Origin: DATATV01 sp036268615
Lineage (GTDB): Bacteria > Actinomycetota > Actinomycetes > Mycobacteriales > Pseudonocardiaceae
Assembly (NCBI GenBank): GCA_036268615.1
Contig: DATATV010000044.1
Span: 13,754-77,753 of the forward strand
Direction: 5' to 3'
Length of the DNA: 64,000 nucleotides
The stretch's first letter is position 1. Each line of letters starts with the position of its first letter. Under the pieces are notes generated by a model that saw only the letters and a list, made by a program, of their open reading frames with translations, was not told the origin of the DNA and made no database searches. The translations under genes and the position numbers were made by a program. Positions 43,893 to 50,187 of the stretch are shown here, in pieces.

Positions 43893-44633
43893 ATGCGCGC
43901 CCGTGTTCTCGCTCTCGTCGTCACCGTGGCGGCGATCGGCCCGGTGTCGGCCTGCGGTGTCGCGGCCGCGACCAGCGCGCCGGCCACGGTCCCGCGCCCA
44001 CCGGCGACCTCGTCCGTCTCGGCGGTGGCTTCGACCGCGACCCTGCCCGCCCGACCGCCCGGGCTCGGCCCGCAGACCCTCAGCCAGGTACCCGCCGACG
44101 CCGGCCAGGTGGTGCTGGTCGCCGGCGCGGGGATCAACTCGCCGGATGCCTCCGTCGTGCTCTACCAGCGCACCGCGGCCGGCTGGCAGGCCGGCGCGAC
44201 CTGGCCCGCGCACAACGCCCTGGACGGCTGGTCGGCCGACCACCGGTCCGGTGACCTGCGCTCGCCGATCGGCGTGTTCACCCTGACCGACGCCGGCGGC
44301 CTGCTGCCCAATCCCGGCACCACGCTGCCCTACGACCAGTCCCATGGCTTCACCATCGGCGGTCGCGGTTTTGACAACGAACCGCTGGCCGGCTCGTTCG
44401 ACTACGTGTTGGCCATCAACTACAACCGGAATGCCGGTGTGTCCCCGTTGGACTGGACCCGGCCGCTGGGCCCGAGCCGGGGCGGCGGGATCTGGTTCCA
44501 TGTCGACCACGGCGGCCCCACGCACGGCTGCGTCAGCCTGCCCGAGGCGGACATGATCACCCTGCTGCACACGCTCGACCCGGCCCAGCACCCGGTCGTC
44601 GTGATGGGCGACGCCGCCTCGTTGGCCAACTGA
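43893..44633 (+). CDS. Secreted L,D-transpeptidase catalytic-domain protein
   Basis: A 246-residue secreted protein with an N-terminal signal (RARVLALVVTVAAIGPVSAC, possibly a lipoprotein), a P/A/S-rich linker to about residue 65, and a YkuD-type domain. The catalytic motif is HVDHGGPTHGCVSLP, with the histidine and cysteine both present. SADHRSGDLRSPIGVFTLTDAGG is the conserved substrate-side strand of this subfamily. It lacks the Ig-like domains of the transpeptidase at 40269. ATG 43893 has GAGAGG seven bases upstream. GTG 43884 is an in-frame alternative. Confidence 0.82.
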   Translation: MRARVLALVVTVAAIGPVSACGVAAATSAPATVPRPPATSSVSAVASTATLPARPPGLGPQTLSQVPADAGQVVLVAGAGINSPDASVVLYQRTAAGWQAGATWPAHNALDGWSADHRSGDLRSPIGVFTLTDAGGLLPNPGTTLPYDQSHGFTIGGRGFDNEPLAGSFDYVLAINYNRNAGVSPLDWTRPLGPSRGGGIWFHVDHGGPTHGCVSLPEADMITLLHTLDPAQHPVVVMGDAASLAN

Positions 44634-44706
44634 TCGCCTCGGCGCACGACTGGCACCCGCCGACCACGGCCACAATCATGGGGCCATGTCAACATTCCGC
44701 CCAATA

Positions 44707-44720
44707 GTGACCTAGGTCAC
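44707..44720. promoter_or_regulatory. Crp-like palindrome GTGA-N6-TCAC
   Basis: Perfect 14-bp palindrome GTGACCTAGGTCAC, matching the Crp/FNR half-site pattern GTGA...TCAC. It is eight bases upstream of the -35 box of the ECF sigma gene. Control by a cAMP-receptor-type protein is inferred. Confidence 0.55.
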
Positions 44721-44728
44721 CCAAATTC

Positions 44729-44758
44729 GAGAACCTCCCGGAACCCTCCCAGCGTCTA
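44729..44758 (+). promoter_or_regulatory. Probable ECF-type promoter of the sigma gene
   Basis: GAGAACC (44729-44735), 17 bases, CGTCTA (44753-44758). This resembles the GGAAC / CGTC pattern of ECF sigma promoters. The ATG follows seven bases later, so the transcript would be nearly leaderless. It suggests autoregulation by the encoded sigma factor. Confidence 0.5.
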
Positions 44759-44765
44759 GCTCTCC

Positions 44766-45335
44766 ATGACACGCGGTTCCGCAGACACAGGCACGGTGGA
44801 CGAGGAAGAACTCGTCCGCCGGGTGTCGCATGGGGACAGAGCCGCGTTCGAGGAGCTCTATCGGCGCACGTCGCCCTGGCTGGCCGTGCGGCTGCGCCGA
44901 CGATGTGCCGACGAGCAACTTGTCGCCGACGTACTGCAGGAGACGTATCTGGCCGTGTGGCGCGCGGCCGGTTCGTTCCTCGGTGCGGCGGCCGACGGGA
45001 GCGCGGTCGGTTGGTTGTGGACGGTAGCGGCCCGTCGACTCGTCGACGCATTACGCCGTCGCGGCCGCCAGGAACTACCGCCCACGGTGGTCACCGGCTT
45101 CGCCGCGGCGACGGTCGCGCCGGCCGCCGAGGAACTGGCCCTCGCCGACACGATCGACGGTGACATCGGCGCCGCGTTCGGTCGGCTGGCACCGGAGTTA
45201 CGCGAGGTACTTCAGGTGATGGTGCTCGACGGCCTCACTGTGCGGGAGACCTCGGTGTTGCTCGGGCTACCCGAGGGAACCGTGAAGACCCGCGCGCGCC
45301 GAGCGCGGATCGCACTACGGGAGGCGATGTCGTGA
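44766..45335 (+). CDS. ECF-type RNA polymerase sigma factor
   Basis: A 189-residue group 4 sigma factor. Region 2 spans about residues 22-95 (GDRAAFEELYRRTSPWLAVRLRRR, DVLQETYLAVWRAAGSF, GWLWTVAARRLVDALRRR). Region 4 (about 130-185) ends in GLTVRETSVLLGLPEGTVKTRARRAR, the DNA-binding helix-turn-helix. The stop overlaps the GTG of the anti-sigma gene by four bases. It probably directs its own promoter and this ABC operon in response to an envelope signal sensed by the membrane partner. Confidence 0.88.
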   Translation: MTRGSADTGTVDEEELVRRVSHGDRAAFEELYRRTSPWLAVRLRRRCADEQLVADVLQETYLAVWRAAGSFLGAAADGSAVGWLWTVAARRLVDALRRRGRQELPPTVVTGFAAATVAPAAEELALADTIDGDIGAAFGRLAPELREVLQVMVLDGLTVRETSVLLGLPEGTVKTRARRARIALREAMS

Positions 45336-46165
45336 CCACATCTGACACCGGACATGTGTCGGCGCAGTCCATCCGTGACTACGCCACCGGCGGTACAGCC
45401 ACGCCGGACGAACGGATCTGGACGCTGGAAGCACACCTGGAGTCCTGCCCGGTGTGCCGCCAGCGGCTGGCCGACACGGTGTCCGCCCCGCCGGGCCGGC
45501 TCACCGGCCTGCTCGACACGGTCTGGCTGAACCTGCAACCAGAGCTGTCAGCGAGCACACCGGCCCCCGCCCGGTCGAGCCTGGTCCGCAGCGCACGAAC
45601 GTGGGCGTCCCCGGTCATGGTGCCGTGGCTGGCGACGACCTCGCTCGTCGTGCTGATGGCCCTGGGCTTCGACCTGGCAGCACGGGCGGCCCACTCGCCG
45701 CTGCCCTCGGTCGCGCTGCTGCTGGCCCCGGTGGCGCCACTGCTGGGCGTCGCGGCCGCCTGGTCCGGCGGCATCGACCCGGTGCACGAGGTGGTCTCGG
45801 CGACCCCGAGGTCCGGCCTGTACCTGGTGCTGCGCCGAACGGTGGCCGTGCTCGCGGTGGTGTTGCCGCTGCTGGCGGTGGTCGGCTGGGTGATCGGCAG
45901 CTCGCTGGCCCTGTGGCTGGTGCCCTGTCTGGTCTTCACCCTGGCCGCACTCGCGCTGGGCAGCCGGCTCGGCGTGCCACGCGCGGCGGCCGGCCTCGGC
46001 GCAGCGTGGGCCGTGTTCGTGGTCGTCCCGAGCCTGGTGACCACGAGCATCCCGGTCGTGCTCCGCCCGGCCAGCCTGCTCGGCTGGGCGGCGGTCGGCA
46101 TCCTGGCCGTCGCGGTGCTGCTCCTCCGCGCCGACTCGTACACCCACCTGGGCAGCCAACGATGA
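45332..46165 (+). CDS. Membrane zinc-finger anti-sigma factor
   Basis: A 277-residue protein with an N-terminal anti-sigma zinc motif H35-x3-C39-x2-C42 (HLESCPVC) and about six membrane helices from residue 90 onward. It would hold the ECF sigma factor at the membrane until a signal arrives. The multi-helix C-terminal part is larger than the single helix of classical RsrA/ChrR-type proteins and may sense the membrane or the transporter. The GTG start overlaps the sigma stop. Its own stop lies in the first of three 14-bp tandem repeats that copy the ATGA junction. Confidence 0.82.
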   Translation: MTTSDTGHVSAQSIRDYATGGTATPDERIWTLEAHLESCPVCRQRLADTVSAPPGRLTGLLDTVWLNLQPELSASTPAPARSSLVRSARTWASPVMVPWLATTSLVVLMALGFDLAARAAHSPLPSVALLLAPVAPLLGVAAAWSGGIDPVHEVVSATPRSGLYLVLRRTVAVLAVVLPLLAVVGWVIGSSLALWLVPCLVFTLAALALGSRLGVPRAAAGLGAAWAVFVVVPSLVTTSIPVVLRPASLLGWAAVGILAVAVLLLRADSYTHLGSQR

Positions 46166-46206
46166 CCCGCCAACGATGACCCGCCAACGATGACCCGCCA
46201 ACCACG
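46156..46206 (+). repeat. Triplicated 14-bp stop/start junction
   Basis: Three exact copies of CCAACGATGACCCG at 46156, 46170 and 46184, then a partial fourth. Each contains ATGA. The first ATGA is the stop of the anti-sigma gene. The first two ATGs open tiny frames (MTRQR stop). The third (46190) opens a 61-codon frame rich in P and A that ends at 46375, inside the next gene. Confidence 0.85.
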
Positions 46207-46220
46207 CGCCTGGCCCGCAC

Positions 46221-46328
46221 CGGCACCCGGCTCCGTACGGGCACCTGGCCCCCCGTCGGCACCCTGCTCCGTACGGGCACCCGACCCCGCACCGGCACCC
46301 GGCCCGGCGCCCAGGCCCGAACCCGATC
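46221..46328 (+). repeat. Degenerate 36-bp tandem repeat, three units
   Basis: Units begin at 46221, 46257 and 46293 (CGGCACCC...). The first two share CTCCGTACGGGCACC; the third is more diverged. In the frame opened at 46190 they would encode 12-residue proline-rich repeats (PGSVRAPGPPSA-like). A protein product is doubtful. Confidence 0.6.
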
Positions 46329-46362
46329 CCGACTCCGAGCAGACCGACAGGAGGAACACGCC

Positions 46363-47181
46363 GTGGCCCGAGTAGTGAGCGCGACCGAACTGACACCCAC
46401 GTCCTACGCCTGGGAGATCCAGGCCAGGGGCCTGAAGGTGCGCGCCGGCCGCCGACTGGCCGTGGACGGCCTCGACCTGTCCCTTGGCATCGGAGTCCAC
46501 GGCCTGCTCGGCCCGAACGGTGCCGGCAAGACGACCCTGATCCGCGCGGTGGCAACGGTGCTCCGCCCGACAGCCGGCACCCTGGAACTCTGCGGCCGGC
46601 CCATCTCCGCCCGGACGGACCTGCGAGCGTTGCGCCGCCAACTCGGCTACCTGCCGCAGACCTTCAGCGCGTACCCGCGATTCACCCTCCGGGAGTTCGT
46701 GGAGTACATGGCCTGGCTCAAGGAGATGCCCAGCGACCAGGTGCCCGGAGCCGTACAACGGGCGATCGAGCGAGTGGGCCTGGCCGACCGCGCCGAGGAC
46801 AGGATGAAGACCCTGTCCGGCGGAATGCTCCGCCGGGCCGGCATCGCCCAAGCCGTCGTCAACGACCCCAGGGTGCTGCTGCTCGACGAACCCACGGTCG
46901 GCCTGGACCCGGCCCAGCGAGTCGAGTTCCGCACCCTGCTGCGTGAACTGGGCACCGAGACATGTGTGCTGGTCTCGACCCACCTGGTCGAAGACGTAGC
47001 CGCAGCCTGCACCGACGTCGTCCTACTCGACCAGGGCCACCTCGTCTGGCAAGGCGCCACCACGGAATTGACAGCCGCCGGCGAACACCACGAGATAGGC
47101 GACAGCCCAATAGAACGCGGCTACGCAGCCATCCTGGCTCGTCACCACACCGCAAGCGCGGATCGGCGGCGGGATGGCTGA
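46363..47181 (+). CDS. ABC transporter ATP-binding protein (ABC-2 exporter)
   Basis: A 272-residue ATPase. Walker A is GPNGAGKTT (about residue 50-58), the Q-loop LGYLPQTFSAYPRFT, the signature TLSGGMLRRAGIAQA, Walker B VLLLDEPTVGLDP and the switch histidine STHLVED. It powers an exporter whose membrane parts are probably the proteins at 48125 and 49482. GTG 46363 has AGGAGGAACACGCC upstream. Its codon use is rich in A- and C-ending codons. It is separated from the permease gene by 943 bases that contain the start-region repeat array. Confidence 0.87.
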   Translation: MARVVSATELTPTSYAWEIQARGLKVRAGRRLAVDGLDLSLGIGVHGLLGPNGAGKTTLIRAVATVLRPTAGTLELCGRPISARTDLRALRRQLGYLPQTFSAYPRFTLREFVEYMAWLKEMPSDQVPGAVQRAIERVGLADRAEDRMKTLSGGMLRRAGIAQAVVNDPRVLLLDEPTVGLDPAQRVEFRTLLRELGTETCVLVSTHLVEDVAAACTDVVLLDQGHLVWQGATTELTAAGEHHEIGDSPIERGYAAILARHHTASADRRRDG

Positions 47182-47580
47182 CAAAAACCACCGCGACCCG
47201 CGGATGCCCTGCTGTCGAATGCGCGCTTCGCAAACGGGATGTCTGCGGCAGTTCCGGTGGGCGATGCCCCGGGCCAGCCGTCGGGCTCGCACTGCGGATC
47301 GAGGGGTCGCAGTAGGCGCTCGGCTGCCGGATGTTGAGCGCTTCGATCACGGGCTCAGACGAGGGCCCTCGGCCTGCTCTCCCTGCCTGTCTCTGGTCCG
47401 GCACATCGCGACTCCGCGCGACTGTTGGCACGGCACAACGGGTCGAGCACGCGGGTGAACTGCCGAGTTGCGCATTGAACTCGGCCCCGGACTGCGGCCA
47501 TGCGGGACCACCGACGACGCGGAGCGGCGGTTTCTGAACGGGCCGACGGTGACGGGTCGAGCAGGTGGGGGATTGCGGTG
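47182..47580. other. 399-base stretch without a recognisable gene
   Basis: No supported coding frame was found. It contains a perfect 8-bp hairpin GCCGAGTT / AACTCGGC (47462-47469 and 47478-47485, 8-base loop), which could end the ATPase transcript. The plus strand changes from A/C-rich to G/T-rich across this stretch. Confidence 0.5.
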
Positions 47581-48127
47581 ATGGTGGCGCGAGTTCTCGT
47601 GTTCCGGCGGGCCCCAGCGCCAGTTGATCGAGCGTCCCGGCCGAGGGGGGAGGACATGGCAGGCGGTGGGGCCTATGTGTCGCGGGCCGGTGGGTGCTCG
47701 TGGGTTGCTCAGCCGTACGGGGAGACGCCGGGATGACGGGCCGAGGGATGCGAGTCGGCCGGGCGGCGGTCCTGGGTCAGGGGATGTTGCTGGGGGGCCT
47801 TGGGTTGTGGATTGGTCGGGCGGTTGTCCTGAGTGAGGGGATGTTGGTGCTGGGACGCGGGCCATGGACTAACCGGGAGGTTGTTCTGGGCGGATGGATG
47901 TTGATGTTGGTGCGCGATCCTGCTGCTGGCCAGGCGGTTGCTCTGAGTGAGGGGATGCTGAGGCGTGGCTTGTGGGCTGGGCCGGACGGGGCTCTGAGTG
48001 GGAGATCCTGATGCGGAGGCGAGCGTTGTGGATTGGCCGAGCGGTTGGTCTGAGGGGAGATTTTGATGTGGAGGCTTGAGTTGTGGGCTGGCTGGGCCGG
48101 TGCCGTGAACGGGGGAGGATCGTGATG
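47581..48127 (+). repeat. Array of degenerate ~57-bp repeats, each with SD and ATG
   Basis: Start codons recur at 47784, 47841, 47898, 47955, 48011, 48066 and finally 48125 (spacing 57, 57, 57, 56, 55, 59). Each is preceded by a purine-rich run (GAGTGAGGGG, GGGAGATCCTG, GGGGAGATTTTG, GGGGGAGGATCGTG). Units share ATG...TTGTGGATTGG...GCGGTTG-TCTGAG. Looser copies start at 47581, 47656 and 47733. The last ATG is the start of the permease gene, and the unit peptides (MTGRGMRVGRAAVL, MRRRALWIGRAVGL) resemble its N-terminus MTGRVLRIELRRSSVL. The array looks like repeated duplication of a translation-initiation region. Confidence 0.75.
47733..48011 (+). CDS. Possible small repeat-encoded peptide (92 aa)
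   Basis: An open frame running through the repeat array, ATG 47733 with GGGGAG seven bases upstream. It encodes MTGRGMRVGRAAVLGQ and then four 19-residue repeats of the type GMLLGGLGLWIGRAVVLSE, ending at a stop within the next unit. The repeats are hydrophobic with basic residues, like a membrane-anchor N-terminus repeated four times. No family is recognised. It may be an untranslated by-product of the 57-bp duplication, since three 57-bp periods keep the frame by arithmetic alone. Confidence 0.25.
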   Translation: MTGRGMRVGRAAVLGQGMLLGGLGLWIGRAVVLSEGMLVLGRGPWTNREVVLGGWMLMLVRDPAAGQAVALSEGMLRRGLWAGPDGALSGRS

Positions 48128-49444
48128 ACCGGGCGGGTGTTGCGGATCGAGTTGCGGCGGTCTTCGGTTCTGGTCAGCGGGGCGGCCTTGTTGGTCATCG
48201 GGCTTGTTCTGCTCTATGGCGCTGTCGCCAACGGGCAGGGCGAAGTCTGGGACCGCCGGTGGGTGGAATTGGCTCTGGTGCAGCGATTCGCACTTCTGCT
48301 GCTGTGGCCGCTGGCGCTCGGCGCCGGCGGCTGGCTGGCCCGCCGCGATCGACGGGCAGGCATGGAGGAACTGCTCTCCAGCACGTCCCGGCCGGGCTGG
48401 CAGCGTCGGACGGCGACTGCCGGAGCCCTCGCCATCGCCCTTGTCGTGGCCTACTTCCTGCTGCTCGCGCTGGGCGCGGTCCGGATCGCGACGACGACCG
48501 GCTTTGACGGACTCGGCTGGCTGCCCATCGCCGTCGTCGGAGCGCTGTCCGTCGTCGCCGCCGGTTGGCTGGGGCTGGCGATCGGTCGGCTCGTCCCGTC
48601 CGTGCTCACTCCACCGCTCCTCGTCGTCTTCGGACTGGTGGCCATCGGCACGGTGACCGAGGTCGTCAAGTACGCCCAACCCGGCCAATGGACCAACGCC
48701 GTCAACCTGCTGGCCCCCACCCTGACCACCGCCCCGGACGACTTCACCACGGTCGCCCCGAACGTGAATCTGTTGCAAGGGCTGTGGTTCCTCGCCCTGG
48801 CCGCTACCGGCATCGGCGTGCTCGCCGCTTCGCGGCCCGGCCACCGGCTCCTCGCCGGCATCCCCGCCGTGCTCGGCCTCGCCCTGGTCCTGCCGCTGCT
48901 GCCCCGTTCGCCGGCCGCCGTCTTCGTGACCGATCCCACCGCCACCGCGCTGGTCTGTGCCCAGGGCAGCCCGCACGTCTGCGTGACCAGAGCCGACCGC
49001 GCAGACCTCGCCGAGGTCACCGCCGCGGCCCGCCGAGCCCTGCCGCTGCTCGCGGTACTGCCCGACCCGCCCTCGGCACTCCAGGAGATCCCCGAGGACC
49101 CGTCCTCGATCCCCGCACACCCGCAGCCAACGGACATGGTGTGGTTCGACAGCGAGAATCTGGCTGGGCCGCACGACGAGGACGACCTTGTCCTGCGGAT
49201 GCTCGCCGGCGGCGGTACCCGCCCGTGCGGCGATCCGATCGCCCGGTCCGTCGTCGCCGACTGGCTGCTCGATCAGGGACACACACCGCCGGCTGCCGCG
49301 TCCGCTCCTGAGGTGTGGCAGACCTGGCGCCAACTGGTGGCGCTGCCGCCGGCCGAACAACTCCGCCGCGTCGCCGCGGTCCGCGCCGCCGCCCTGACCT
49401 GCCACGGTGATCTGCTCAGCACTCTGACCGGGGGAGCGCAGTGA
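48125..49444 (+). CDS. ABC-2 type exporter membrane protein
   Basis: A 439-residue membrane protein. It has an N-terminal basic segment (RVLRIELRRS), then about six helices to residue ~290, and a soluble C-terminal part (about 290-439) with paired cysteines (ALVCAQGSPHVCVT; RPCGDP; LTCHGD) that would lie outside the cell. It probably pairs with the ATPase at 46363. ATG 48125 has GGGGGAGGA five bases upstream. The 5' end is the last and best-formed unit of the repeat array before it. The substrate is unknown. Confidence 0.7.
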   Translation: MTGRVLRIELRRSSVLVSGAALLVIGLVLLYGAVANGQGEVWDRRWVELALVQRFALLLLWPLALGAGGWLARRDRRAGMEELLSSTSRPGWQRRTATAGALAIALVVAYFLLLALGAVRIATTTGFDGLGWLPIAVVGALSVVAAGWLGLAIGRLVPSVLTPPLLVVFGLVAIGTVTEVVKYAQPGQWTNAVNLLAPTLTTAPDDFTTVAPNVNLLQGLWFLALAATGIGVLAASRPGHRLLAGIPAVLGLALVLPLLPRSPAAVFVTDPTATALVCAQGSPHVCVTRADRADLAEVTAAARRALPLLAVLPDPPSALQEIPEDPSSIPAHPQPTDMVWFDSENLAGPHDEDDLVLRMLAGGGTRPCGDPIARSVVADWLLDQGHTPPAAASAPEVWQTWRQLVALPPAEQLRRVAAVRAAALTCHGDLLSTLTGGAQ

Positions 49445-49481
49445 ACTCGTGCGGGACAGCTGAATCGAGGCGGGCAGTGAG

Positions 49482-50072
49482 ATGCTGACGGCTGTCAGGC
49501 GAGCAAGCCTGGTGAGATGGCTGGTTCTCTACAGCCGATCACGGCAGGTCGGCCTCGCCATCGCCGCCGTGCTGGCCGGCACGGTCGTGATGTCGCTGCT
49601 GAGCCGGACCGCGGGCGACACCGCGAGCGGCCGGTGGGCGGTGCTCGCCGTCGGACTCGGCGCGGCCGCCGCCGGGTCCGGCCTGGGCGGAGTCGATCCC
49701 GCGCTCGAACGCACCGCCGCCATCCGCTGGCCCGTCCGGCGCGCGGTCCACGTCGTGGTGGTGGCCATCGTGGTGGGGGTCGTACCGTTGGCCGCCGGTC
49801 TTGGGCCCGGGTCACTGATTCTGCGGGACGCCCTCGGCCTGTCCGGACTCACCGCGTTGACCGCGACCCTGGCGGGCGCCCAACTCGCCTGGACCCTGCC
49901 GGTCATCTGGGCGGTGGCGACCGTCGCGTTCCCGATCACGCCGACGTCCCCGGTGCTGCTTGTGCTCACCTGGCCGGCGGGCCAGGCAGCCGGGCCGGCT
50001 GCCACCCTGGCGGCGGCGGTGCTCGCGGTGGGCGGCACGCTCACCTACGCCGTCGTCGGCTGCCGACGGTGA
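49482..50072 (+). CDS. Hypothetical integral membrane protein
   Basis: A 196-residue protein with about five to six membrane helices and a short basic N-terminus (RRASLVRWLVLYSRSR). It is A/V/G/L-rich and has no motif that I recognise. It lies 37 bases after the exporter gene in the same direction and is probably a second membrane subunit of the exporter. ATG 49482 follows GGCAGTGAG. Confidence 0.6.
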   Translation: MLTAVRRASLVRWLVLYSRSRQVGLAIAAVLAGTVVMSLLSRTAGDTASGRWAVLAVGLGAAAAGSGLGGVDPALERTAAIRWPVRRAVHVVVVAIVVGVVPLAAGLGPGSLILRDALGLSGLTALTATLAGAQLAWTLPVIWAVATVAFPITPTSPVLLVLTWPAGQAAGPAATLAAAVLAVGGTLTYAVVGCRR

Positions 50073-50100
50073 GGCAGGACAGTCAGATCAACCGGTCGGG

Positions 50101-50129
50101 TGAGCCGGTCGGGCCGGACAGTCGGCTCA
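50101..50129. terminator. Terminator candidate between convergent genes
   Basis: A 7-bp stem TGAGCCG / CGGCTCA with a 15-base loop between the membrane gene and kup. A short (GTGCAG)x4 run at 50156-50179 lies just before the kup stop. Confidence 0.35.
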
Positions 50130-50187
50130 GCGGGCCGGCCGGCGGCGGCGTCGACGTGCAGGTGCAGGTGCAGGTGCAGGTCGATGA

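Noticed and set aside
47781..48127. Reading the 57-bp array as a CRISPR or phage repeat
   Set aside because: Units are directly adjacent and degenerate, without unique spacers, and no cas genes are nearby.
47777..49405. Minus-strand open frame of about 540 codons across the repeat array and permease
   Set aside because: Low-complexity S/P/Q/G-rich translation opposite a membrane protein gene. The array is better explained as repeats of a plus-strand start region.
50156..50179. GTGCAG hexamer repeat as a regulatory element
   Set aside because: Only four copies, located between convergent gene ends. Most likely simple slippage.
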